Assembly: GCA_937904535.1 (NCBI GenBank)
Contig: CALELC010000016.1
Location: 1 to 12,596, forward strand
DNA from: an uncultured Planctomycetaceae bacterium
GTDB lineage: Bacteria; Planctomycetota; Planctomycetia; Pirellulales; Pirellulaceae
DNA: 12,596 nt
Direction of reading: 5' to 3'
In this document: positions 1-7,335 of the stretch, one piece after another
How positions within the stretch are numbered: the first letter of the stretch is position 1
Layout of the letters: each line of letters begins with the position of its first letter
The notes under the pieces: generated by a model
Told to the model about the DNA's origin: nothing
What the model saw: the letters and a program-made list of their open reading frames with translations, nothing else
The model's database searches: none
Position numbers and translations under genes: made by a program

Positions 1-262
1 CAGCGGCACGATAGTGATCCTGCAACTTTCGCTGGGCGACGCAGCGGATCCAGGCACTCGGATGCTCAATCACGATCCCTTGGCTGACCGCGACAACGAG
101 GGCCAGCACCGATTCACTGACAATGTCTTCAGCCAGATGGCGATCACCATCGACGCGGAAATACACAAACCGCCAGACCGACGGTACAAAGCATTCAGTC
201 AAATGCTTGGCCGCATTCGGGTCCTGGTTGCGAAGTCCTTCGACAAACTCAGCGTTGTTCAA
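1..262 (-). CDS. ECF-type RNA polymerase sigma factor, N-terminal part (cut by left edge)
   Basis: Minus-strand reading frame, open from 262 to the left edge (87 codons seen). It encodes sigma-70 region 2. Residues 25-37 (FVPSVWRFVYFRV) match the start of region 2, AEDIVSE at 44-50 is the signature helix that binds the core enzyme, and WIRCVAQRKLQDHYR at 71-85 is the region 2.4-type helix that reads the -10 element. Region 4 lies outside the window. The start must be TTG at 262-260: an in-frame TAA lies 11 codons upstream, no other start codon occurs between, and AAAAGGG (274-268) sits 5 nt before it. The gene is divergent from the DUF1583 pair. In planctomycetes such sigma factors often neighbour Ser/Thr kinases (general knowledge); a kinase could lie to the left. 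Regulation of the DUF1583 genes by this sigma factor is inference. Confidence 0.88.
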   Translation of the reverse strand, partial: MNNAEFVEGLRNQDPNAAKHLTECFVPSVWRFVYFRVDGDRHLAEDIVSESVLALVVAVSQGIVIEHPSAWIRCVAQRKLQDHYRAA

Positions 263-554
263 GCTCGCCCTTTTAGTGACGCGTTGGTTTGTTTAGGCCC
301 ATCGCATGGCACTCGTTGCAAGAAGAGTCGTAGACAAGCCGGAAATCACGTGACGATTTTTAGAAATTTGTCAGCCGCACTACGATAGCTGCCAACTCCA
401 CTGTCTCGGCAGTCAGTTTTTCGGAAAAAAGATTGCGTGATTTAGTGGCGGTCGGCGACTAAGCAATTTCTAGGGATGCGCCCTAGACCTGCCACGAAGG
501 GGTAAACTGCGTCGACCGCCCCATTTCTAATCAGGCTTCAATGGAAACCGTGCA
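263..554. other. Divergent intergenic region between sigma factor and DUF1583 genes
   Basis: This 292-nt stretch must hold the promoters of both flanking genes. I see no convincing protein-coding gene. It contains the perfect palindrome TCACGTGA (346-353), a weak stem GCTGCC/GGCAGT (388-393 and 408-413, one G-U pair) followed by five T, and the strong nested inverted repeats at 445-520 listed separately. I could not recognise a clear ECF promoter (GGAAC-type -35 with CGTC-type -10) or a clean housekeeping promoter. Confidence 0.7.
445..520 (+). promoter_or_regulatory. Nested inverted repeats; candidate structured 5' leader of the DUF1583 operon
   Basis: Three pairings are visible. The inner hairpin TCTAGGG (469-475) / CCCTAGA (481-487) has 7 perfect base pairs and a 5-nt loop. 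The outer stem 447-457 / 510-520 has 11 consecutive pairs, one of them G-U in RNA. An alternative stem 445-451 / 489-495 has 7 pairs with one G-U, uses the same left arm and so excludes the outer stem. All this ends 34 nt before the ATG at 555. Mutually exclusive stems around a constant hairpin suit a regulatory leader or a protein-binding operator. No T-tract follows, so it is not a simple terminator. It matches no riboswitch class I recognise. The orientation could also be minus, as distal upstream DNA of the sigma gene. Confidence 0.45.
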
Positions 555-558
555 ATGA
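541..558 (+). other. Possible 5-codon upstream ORF overlapping the DUF1583 start
   Basis: ATG at 541 opens a five-codon frame (Met-Glu-Thr-Val-Gln) that stops at TGA 556-558, overlapping the ATG at 555-557. Such an ATGA overlap can couple translation of the two frames. Only a weak AGG (533-535) precedes the mini-ORF, so it may be chance. Confidence 0.2.
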
Positions 559-3500
559 TTTCCCGTCTTTTGATGCTGATTCATAGTGGGTGTCTGGCGC
601 TGTTGATCACACAGTTGCCCCAGCATGCGGAGGCGCAAGAGCAGCAATCTTCCTCCGAGAACGTTGTCAAACGTTCAGATGGTCGGGCACTAGATCGAAT
701 TTTTGCGGGCCAACACCTACCCGAATCAGCACTGACGGTCCACCGCCGTGCGCAGGCGATGCAGCCCGAAGCCCGCTTGACGTATTTATCGCGGTGGGTA
801 CTCCCCGGTGAGGACCATGCCGGGTTTCGAATGATTGTCGGTTTCGAGCCGCTGGATCAATCACCTGAGAAACGATCAGACCACGAGATCGCATTGGACG
901 CCGCGGGTTTAAGCTCCTCGCTGTACCTTTCCGCACCAGTAGGCGGTCGAATCATTTCACCTGCACTGGATTTGGTTGCCACGGCAGCCGAATTGGGACG
1001 CCTGCCAAGCCTTCAAGAATCGATATTGGCTGCTGAAACCCTGGATGGCGCACAGGAGATTGAACGACTGGCAATGCAGGTCTTGGTAGCAGTCGAAACG
1101 AATGCCCCCGCTCGCGCCGCACCGCTGCTTGAGCAAATGTTTGCGCAGGTCCTCACGGATCCAACAACGCTGCACCGTTCGCGAGATGCTGCATTGCTGT
1201 GTCTGCATGTCGCCACACGTTCACCCCAGCTCTCGCAGACCGTTTTTGATCCAGCCCAGCGGATCGCGCAGCAATATTTGACGGTCTATAACCGCCAGGC
1301 TTGGGAGCAACATCTGACGGCGACCGTTGCCGTCCTAAAAGAAATTGTTGAGGGCGAGAACCGTACTGCTAAGACAACGCCGTCCGACGGAGCTCCGCAG
1401 TGGGCTGCGGTTGCCCGCTCACGCGCGTTCGAACATGGAACCGGCTTTCCTGCTCCACTGTGGCGACTGACGCCAACCTCGGTGCGCAATCTCTCTAGCC
1501 ACGGCGATGACTTCTTATTCTTTAAGATTCCGCTGCAAGGAAGTTATAGCGTCGAGGGCGATGTCACGGAGTTCAATTGGCAAGACAGCCATTTGATGGT
1601 TGCGGGAACCTGGATCGCACCTATTCATGGGCATCGCGTGTATGGGATCGGCAATGTCCGTGGCGAGCAGGCGAGGATTGCCATTTCGCCACCACTGAGC
1701 AACCTCAGTCGCCCGGCGCCGATCCATTACCGCACTGCAGTGAATGCGACCCAGGCAACGACCTATTTCAATGGACGTCAGATTCATACACAGCCCCTGA
1801 ACTCAGTCCAAGATCCCTGGATCGCTATTCGTAGTTCGTATCGACATGACGGTGGAGCGGATGATTTGCGTATCAGTGGGACATCGACAGTGCCCGATAC
1901 GATTTCACTTTCTGAGTCGCCTGAACTTCTCGGTTGGTATGAGTACTATCGGCGGCCGGATCGAGATGAACTGGTTGACTGGCGGTATCAACCCGCCACT
2001 GCTAGCTCCGGTTTATCCGTGGAGACGGCGTTGGCCGAGATCGTAGGTCCGCAACGTCCCGAACTTCCTCGCGGCTGTCACGCCGAAAGCCTGCTCGTCT
2101 ATACTCGGCCACTATGGGAAGACGGAACTTTAGAGTACGAGTTTTGGTATGCCCCCAATCAATCGCTTGTCCATCCGGTACTAGGCCGCACCTGTTTTCT
2201 CCTCCAACCCGACGGCATCGGTATTCACCCGCTCACTGACGGTCCCTATGAACCATTTTCGCGGCGACCTGATGCAATTGTGGATGAACCGCAGCACCGG
2301 CGTGGGCCATCCACGCTTCCTTTGCTTAGCGGAGCCTGGAACCGGATGACGCTCTCGCTCGTCGGGAATCAGGTCACGCTCCAGTTGAACGGCCAGAAGG
2401 TTTATGAACGTGAGGTCGGTTCGGCTGATCCTCGCACGTTCGGTTTATTTCACTATGCGGATCGTGAAGAAGCGCGGGTGCGACAGGTTCGCTGGAGTGG
2501 CAATTGGCCCAAACGATTGCCGGTTCTGAGTGAGCAGCAGTTGGCATCCGGCGAGCCAGCCTTATTAGAAGAGCGTTCACAAGCACTGGCCGCCGAGTTC
2601 TTTGAATCCTTCAACGAAGATACTTTCAGCTCCCGTCGAATGAAGGTCGTTGAAGGAGATCCCGCCCAACACTTTTTCGCCACATCCGAAGGTTTAACCA
2701 TCCGTCGCCCGGCTGAGGTTGGTTATCGCAACGCGATGCTGTCACCGCACATTGAGATCAGCGGCGACTTCGACGTTACGGTGCGATTTGATCAACTGGA
2801 GAGTCATTCGTTACCAGAAATGACGGCCACGATCATGCTGAACGTTGCTGCCAGCAACGATGCGAACGACATCGGCTCATTGCAGCGGAAACGAGATCGA
2901 CAGGGCGATCAAGTGCTCCAGTGCCTCTACATGCAAACCATTGGGGACTCGGAGCGACGGCACTACTTCAATCACCGCGGTGTCGAAGCCACTGCAGGCC
3001 GACTGCGGCTGTCTCGGCGGGGAGACCAACTCTTTTATCAGTTTGCTGAAAATGATACGGACCAATTTCGCGTCGTTGGCCGGGCTGATTTCTCGACCGC
3101 CGACCTGACGGGACCTGCCATTCGCTTCGGTGCTCAGATCCAAGGCACCACGGGCTACACCCATGTTCGCTTCCGAGACTTTCATGCACGGGCCGAGCGA
3201 ATGCAAGGGCTTGCCTTGGACTCTATCCATTCCAAGCTTGCCGATCTGAATCAGTCGCGTGCGAAGCTGAGTGCAAACTTCCATCATAATTTTGTACAAG
3301 CCAGCCCCTCGGCTAATGACCTGTTCCGCTGGAATGCGGAGCGCCAATGGAATAAGGCTGATGGAGGTCTGGTGATTCAGGCAGCCGGAACCAAAGAATG
3401 GACCAGTTCCGGACTCTCGCTCTTGCGACAAATCGATGGGGATTTCGACATTAAGATTGAGTTTGACCCCCGGCAACTTGCGATACCGGCGGCTGGGCAG

Positions 3501-4022
3501 GAAAGCTCGATTTATCTGCAGGCGGAACTGACGGATCCCGCTCGCACTCAAGTCAATTCGACCTTGGTGCGGATGCCCAGCGGCACAGTCGTGGCAAACG
3601 CTAAACTCCGGGCGTCACTCCATTCCGGTGAGTTTCAATATCGGAGCCTCGGAGCAATTGAACTGGCTTCCGTCAAACAGCTTCGACTGGCTCGTCGCGG
3701 CGAACGCATCTACTGGATCGCCGGTTCCGAGGCAGTCAGCGATGAAACAATCATTGCGTCGGCGGATATTGGCGATGCAGCTATCGATTTCGGCTGCCTC
3801 CGAATGCTTGTACACACCGGCGGCGAAGGCCGCAGCTCCGAAGTACTGCTGCGTTCCCTGATTGTCAACGCTGAACGGCTCAGAGACCGCAGTTCCGCCG
3901 ACACCGCCCAGCAGCAACGGCAACCCGCACTCGCTGCGCCGCCCGCTGTGAACCAGCCGAACGGTAAAGTTCCAGCGCAACGACCGAAATCCTTATTCCA
4001 GTCGCTGTTCGACATCTTTTAA
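555..4022 (+). CDS. Secreted DUF1581/DUF1583-type planctomycete protein, long paralog (1155 aa)
   Basis: Function unknown. A signal peptide is seen at residues 1-28 (hydrophobic core LLMLIHSGCLALLITQL, cleavage likely after AEA). Residues about 40-290 look alpha-helical. Beta-rich regions follow at about 300-450 and 455-655; the latter ends in a jelly-roll-like pattern (WNRMTLSLVGNQVTLQLNG, then FGLFHYADREE) resembling concanavalin-like/DUF1080-type folds. Two further modules, about 679-884 and 905-1109, are clearly repeats of each other: GDFDVTVRFD versus GDFDIKIEFD, LRLSRRGDQLFY versus LRLARRGERIYW, ARAERM versus NAERL. The tail (1110-1155) is rich in Gln, Pro and Ala. The start at 555 follows GGAAA with 7 nt spacing. 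The next gene, 12 nt downstream, is a shorter paralog. The family name is from memory of planctomycete proteins. A carbohydrate-binding or envelope role is inference from the fold pattern; no catalytic motif is seen. Confidence 0.82.
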   Translation: MISRLLMLIHSGCLALLITQLPQHAEAQEQQSSSENVVKRSDGRALDRIFAGQHLPESALTVHRRAQAMQPEARLTYLSRWVLPGEDHAGFRMIVGFEPLDQSPEKRSDHEIALDAAGLSSSLYLSAPVGGRIISPALDLVATAAELGRLPSLQESILAAETLDGAQEIERLAMQVLVAVETNAPARAAPLLEQMFAQVLTDPTTLHRSRDAALLCLHVATRSPQLSQTVFDPAQRIAQQYLTVYNRQAWEQHLTATVAVLKEIVEGENRTAKTTPSDGAPQWAAVARSRAFEHGTGFPAPLWRLTPTSVRNLSSHGDDFLFFKIPLQGSYSVEGDVTEFNWQDSHLMVAGTWIAPIHGHRVYGIGNVRGEQARIAISPPLSNLSRPAPIHYRTAVNATQATTYFNGRQIHTQPLNSVQDPWIAIRSSYRHDGGADDLRISGTSTVPDTISLSESPELLGWYEYYRRPDRDELVDWRYQPATASSGLSVETALAEIVGPQRPELPRGCHAESLLVYTRPLWEDGTLEYEFWYAPNQSLVHPVLGRTCFLLQPDGIGIHPLTDGPYEPFSRRPDAIVDEPQHRRGPSTLPLLSGAWNRMTLSLVGNQVTLQLNGQKVYEREVGSADPRTFGLFHYADREEARVRQVRWSGNWPKRLPVLSEQQLASGEPALLEERSQALAAEFFESFNEDTFSSRRMKVVEGDPAQHFFATSEGLTIRRPAEVGYRNAMLSPHIEISGDFDVTVRFDQLESHSLPEMTATIMLNVAASNDANDIGSLQRKRDRQGDQVLQCLYMQTIGDSERRHYFNHRGVEATAGRLRLSRRGDQLFYQFAENDTDQFRVVGRADFSTADLTGPAIRFGAQIQGTTGYTHVRFRDFHARAERMQGLALDSIHSKLADLNQSRAKLSANFHHNFVQASPSANDLFRWNAERQWNKADGGLVIQAAGTKEWTSSGLSLLRQIDGDFDIKIEFDPRQLAIPAAGQESSIYLQAELTDPARTQVNSTLVRMPSGTVVANAKLRASLHSGEFQYRSLGAIELASVKQLRLARRGERIYWIAGSEAVSDETIIASADIGDAAIDFGCLRMLVHTGGEGRSSEVLLRSLIVNAERLRDRSSADTAQQQRQPALAAPPAVNQPNGKVPAQRPKSLFQSLFDIF

Positions 4023-4034
4023 GCGAAGACCGCA

Positions 4035-6137
4035 ATGGCCGTGCTCGGTAGCAAAATCATTCCGTCGACTTGCATGTCGCTTGCTATGTTCGTTTGGGCG
4101 GCATGCATACCTGCAACTTTCATTGCGTCGGCACAAGGTGTTGCTGTGGCACCAGCGGTGGAGGCGTCGGTTGCCGACGCAGTGCTACGGACCCTGCAGG
4201 AGCAGAATGCCGTAGAGGCGATGGACATGGTCATGGACCTCGTCGATCAAGAGGTAAGCGATGATGGGCTCATCCGGTCGGGACTGCCTGCGGCGGCGGC
4301 AGGCATCTTTCGGGTGCTGAATCAGCTGAGCATTGACGAGCAGTACGCACTGCTTTCCAAGTGGTCATTGCCAACAGCAGAGCGAAATAGCGTTCGTTTG
4401 CTGGTAATGCCAGTGCCCGTGGAGGCTCCTCCCAAAGCATTTGCCAGGGCGATCGGCGAACGACCTCGCGATACATCGTTTCCGATTGCTGAGGTAGGCG
4501 GAGTCAATGGCTTGCTTTGCAGCGGATGGATGCTGGTTCAAGCCGCTGAACAGGTCGGACGGCTCAGCGTCTTGGTTTCGCAGCTCGACCAGTTGGCTGC
4601 CCAGCCAGTGAGCGGCGCGAAAGAGATGTTGCTGCTAGCGCAAATTGCTGATCGACGGAGCGATACCGCTCAAGTTCAGGATTATCTGACTCAAGTCGGT
4701 GTCACTGACGCTACCGATCGACCTGATCGTGTGTTGGTTCCACTTGCGATTGCCGCTGCCGCGCTCACTCAGGAGACACTGCGGCCGCACAGCGAACTGG
4801 CGTTGCAACGTCTCGCTGCTCAGCCGACTGATCTCAGGCCACTGATTCGCATCGCGCATGCGACGGCGGTGCAGGTCAACGTTGGCCAATCGCCTGCGAC
4901 GATGCTCTTCAACAATCGCTTGCAACACTGGGTGCCCATTACCGGACGGTCGGCATTGCTGTCACGCAGCGGCGTCCCCAATGCCATGTGGCTAAGCCAT
5001 GAAGATCACCTGCTCCACCTGGCCGGTGGCAGCGATGACATCTTGTTTTGCCGCTACCCGCTCACCGGAGAGTTCGACTTCATTTGCGAGACACAGGAGG
5101 GCGGTGAGGTCGGTACCAACGGCGGTTTGGTCTACGGCGGTCTGCAGTTCGAGGCGTTGGGCAGCTCCCGTCAGTTGACCATCAAAGATGCCGACGGAAA
5201 CCATTTGGTGGTGATTCCCTGTCCCTTTGTGCGACATGAAAGTACAGCCACGTTTAATCGGGTTTCCATTCGTGCTGCTGGGGCAACGGTGGCGATGGAA
5301 TCAAACTTTCATCCGCTGTGGTTCGACGACGCAGCGGCCGGAAGTAGCCCCTGGATTGGCTTACGCAGCGATGGCAACAATCGCCCGATGTTTCGCAGCA
5401 TCCGTATCGCTGGACGCCCAACGATACCGCGGCAAATCGCTCTGATCGCCAGCGATCAATTGCGAGGTTGGGAAAGCGGATTCTTTGCTCAAAGCCAAGC
5501 GCCGTTTACATCACCGCATGCACCTCGTGACCAACCGGCGAGCGAGGGCGTTGATTGGCAAGTTCAATCCGGGATTCTGCTTGCCAGCGCGGAAGCCGCT
5601 CCATCAACAGTGGCCTGGCCAGGTCTGTTGCGTTACCAGCGACCGTTGCTCGAGGGCGAAACCATCAGCTACGAGTTCGAACAGGGAGCCGGCAAAGTTA
5701 CTACCCATCCGGCGGTCGGACGAATGATCTTTCTGCTTCGCGCTGACGGAGTCCAGGTTCGATGGCTGACCGATGCAGCTCGGGATTGGACTGGGCTGGC
5801 AAGCGACCACTCGATGCTCGAACCGCTGAACCGCCGCGGCCCGAAGGTACTGCCACTGAACAAGAACGGCTGGAATCGCGTCTCAGTCAACCTCGCGGCC
5901 GGAAAAATCAACGTCTCGCTCAACGATCAAGTGATTTACCAGCGCCCGATCGATTTCGAGGGCACGCCCCAGTTTGGGCTCTACCGCGAGCATCGTCAGG
6001 AAGAGTTCCGTGCTCGCAACATCGTGATGACTGGTGATTGGCCCGAGCAGTTGCCTGCGAGTTTTTTTGAGAATCCGGTAGCAGTCAACGAGGAGGCCGC
6101 GACTCCCGCGGACCGAAAGGCTCTGCTCCGCCGTTGA
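4035..6137 (+). CDS. Secreted DUF1581/DUF1583-type protein, short paralog (700 aa)
   Basis: Function unknown. This is a paralog of the gene just upstream, collinear with its first 655 or so residues. Matching landmarks include LSKWSLP versus LSRWVLP, QVGRLSVL versus ELGRLPSL, GSDDILFCRYPLTG versus GDDFLFFKIPLQG, SPWIGLRSDGNN versus DPWIAIRSSYRH, NRRGPKVLPL versus HRRGPSTLPL, and GDWPEQLP versus GNWPKRLP. A signal peptide is evident (MSLAMFVWAACIPATFIASA, cleavage likely after ASA near residue 34). A jelly-roll-like region (about 525-675) contains WNRVSVNLAAGKINVSLND. The protein ends about 26 residues after that region and lacks the two repeated C-terminal modules of its neighbour. A weak GAAGA precedes the ATG by 5 nt. 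With 12 nt spacing and the same strand the two genes are probably cotranscribed, so the products may be secreted together or form a pair. An in-frame ATG at 4074 is an alternative start. Confidence 0.8.
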   Translation: MAVLGSKIIPSTCMSLAMFVWAACIPATFIASAQGVAVAPAVEASVADAVLRTLQEQNAVEAMDMVMDLVDQEVSDDGLIRSGLPAAAAGIFRVLNQLSIDEQYALLSKWSLPTAERNSVRLLVMPVPVEAPPKAFARAIGERPRDTSFPIAEVGGVNGLLCSGWMLVQAAEQVGRLSVLVSQLDQLAAQPVSGAKEMLLLAQIADRRSDTAQVQDYLTQVGVTDATDRPDRVLVPLAIAAAALTQETLRPHSELALQRLAAQPTDLRPLIRIAHATAVQVNVGQSPATMLFNNRLQHWVPITGRSALLSRSGVPNAMWLSHEDHLLHLAGGSDDILFCRYPLTGEFDFICETQEGGEVGTNGGLVYGGLQFEALGSSRQLTIKDADGNHLVVIPCPFVRHESTATFNRVSIRAAGATVAMESNFHPLWFDDAAAGSSPWIGLRSDGNNRPMFRSIRIAGRPTIPRQIALIASDQLRGWESGFFAQSQAPFTSPHAPRDQPASEGVDWQVQSGILLASAEAAPSTVAWPGLLRYQRPLLEGETISYEFEQGAGKVTTHPAVGRMIFLLRADGVQVRWLTDAARDWTGLASDHSMLEPLNRRGPKVLPLNKNGWNRVSVNLAAGKINVSLNDQVIYQRPIDFEGTPQFGLYREHRQEEFRARNIVMTGDWPEQLPASFFENPVAVNEEAATPADRKALLRR

Positions 6138-6184
6138 TTTGACACGCTATTTTCCGGTGCCGATTGGACTGAGGATTGAAAGGG

Positions 6185-7114
6185 CTAGGAGTTGAGGTCG
6201 AGCGTCTCAGGGTCGCTGCTGAAGTTTGCTCGCGGCAGATCTCTCGCCGTGCTGGCCAACGGGTCTCGGTGCTTCTGAGCGGCAGGAGGCACCTGGGCGA
6301 CAATCACCGTGATGTTGTCTTCTCCGCCTTGGGCATTGGCCAAGTCGATTAATCGCTGACAGATGTCGCCGCAAGCTTGACCGGTGGACAAAACTTCTAA
6401 AAGAGCCGCGTCACTGAGATAGCGATGCAGGCCATCGGAACAAAGCACGATGGTGTCACCGTGTTGGAGTTGGACCTGGTGCACCTCGGCTTTGAGTTGC
6501 TCTTCGCTGCGACCACCGAGCACGTTCCACAGTACATTGCTCCAGCGGCTAGCGGTCTCATCCTCGGGTCTCAACCCACCACTTTCCACCATCCGGCGTG
6601 CCAAGGTGTGATCGGTCGTCAGGCATTTGACCTGGGAATCGCGCACGAGGTAGCAGCGGCTGTCCCCGGCATGCAAGACGTATAACGTCGGCCAGACGAG
6701 GTAGGCCATCGTCAAGGTCGTGCCCATTCCTTCGAGGGTGCTGTCCCGCCGACCTTCAAGTTGGATTTCGTGATGGGTGTCGTGCAGCAGGTTTTTGAGC
6801 CCGGCGATGAACTGCTCCTCCTCGCTAGGGGTCAGTTGGATAAACCAATGCACATTGTTGAGCAGCCGTTTGACCAGATACTGGATCGCCAGGGCGCTAG
6901 CGCGTTCACCACCGGCGTGCCCGCCCATCCCATCGGCTACCAACATCAGCCACCCACGGTCATCGCCAACCAAGCGTGTTCGTGGCTCGATTCCTAAGCT
7001 GTTGACACCGACGAGCATCGACTTGGCTAATCGTCCAATCAGGAACGCATCCTGATTATTTGGGCGTTTCCGCCCGGTGTCAGTCGCGCCGCAACAATTC
7101 TCAGAATTGATCAT
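6185..7114 (-). CDS. PP2C (PPM)-family Ser/Thr protein phosphatase (309 aa)
   Basis: Predicted cytoplasmic, metal-dependent phosphatase that removes phosphate from Ser/Thr of proteins and typically opposes PknB-like kinases. The family motifs appear in order: GRKRPNNQD at 14-22, DGMGGHAGGE at 61-70 with metal ligand Asp61, GTT at 131-133, HAGDSR at 148-153, TDHT at 167-170, SDGL at 226-229 and GEDNIT at 264-269. The acidic residues corresponding to the metal centre (Asp22, Asp61, Asp227, Asp266) are all present, so the enzyme should be active. Length fits a catalytic domain with a short C-terminal tail of about 35 residues; there is no membrane segment or sensor domain. The ATG at 7114 puts the first motif at the usual distance, and no strong ribosome site is seen. 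The gene is convergent with the DUF1583 pair, 47 nt apart. Its targets are unknown; the nearby sigma factor or its likely kinase partner is a reasonable guess only. Confidence 0.94.
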   Translation of the reverse strand: MINSENCCGATDTGRKRPNNQDAFLIGRLAKSMLVGVNSLGIEPRTRLVGDDRGWLMLVADGMGGHAGGERASALAIQYLVKRLLNNVHWFIQLTPSEEEQFIAGLKNLLHDTHHEIQLEGRRDSTLEGMGTTLTMAYLVWPTLYVLHAGDSRCYLVRDSQVKCLTTDHTLARRMVESGGLRPEDETASRWSNVLWNVLGGRSEEQLKAEVHQVQLQHGDTIVLCSDGLHRYLSDAALLEVLSTGQACGDICQRLIDLANAQGGEDNITVIVAQVPPAAQKHRDPLASTARDLPRANFSSDPETLDLNS

Positions 7115-7254
7115 GCATGGTGTCTCGTGTTCGATTTACCCGGCGCCGACTCTCGACCACCTGCGGCGCACAGTGCGGCCTGTCCGCATCCCCATCTCGT
7201 AAGCGTAAGTGCCTAGGCTTGCTACCCATGACCCTCTCAGCCAGCAAACAACCC

Positions 7255-7303
7255 GAGCCGATCGATTACACTGATCGGCTCAACGCCCCTGAGCGGCAGG
7301 GGC
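7255..7303 (+). promoter_or_regulatory. Two tandem hairpins upstream of the PIG-L deacetylase gene
   Basis: The first is GAGCCGATC (7255-7263) / GATCGGCTC (7273-7281), nine perfect base pairs around a 9-nt loop. The second is GCCCCT (7285-7290) / AGGGGC (7298-7303), six pairs around a 7-nt loop. They are only 3 nt apart and end 32 nt before the ATG at 7336. No T-run follows either. They could be a 5' leader structure or an operator with a second stem. The perfect octamer palindrome GCCTAGGC lies further upstream (7211-7218). Confidence 0.45.
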
Positions 7304-7335
7304 CCGCCCGAAACCTGCGAAGGCTGTACCCAACG

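Noticed and set aside
14..388. Plus-strand ORF of 124 codons
   Set aside because: It is antisense to the ECF sigma factor, whose minus-strand frame shows clear region 2 motifs; the plus-strand translation shows no recognisable domain.
388..421. Terminator-like stem GCTGCC/GGCAGT followed by five T
   Set aside because: No plus-strand gene ends before it, the stem is short with a G-U pair, and the loop is 14 nt.
448..523. tRNA-like outline: 76 nt, 7-bp terminal stem, central hairpin and a 3' CCA
   Set aside because: There is no T-loop consensus, no T-stem pairing, no D-loop GG and no U before a plausible anticodon, so it is not a canonical tRNA. The stems are reported as a leader structure instead.
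2877..3551. Minus-strand ORF of 224 codons
   Set aside because: It is antisense to the repeated C-terminal modules of the long DUF1583 protein, with no recognisable motif or ribosome site.
6138..6184. Possible terminator between the DUF1583 operon and the phosphatase gene
   Set aside because: No stem of useful length or T-tract can be found in these 47 nt.
7117..7335. 73-codon N-terminal extension of the PIG-L deacetylase
   Set aside because: It would bury the signal peptide at 7336 and covers two hairpins; its residues are basic with no family similarity.
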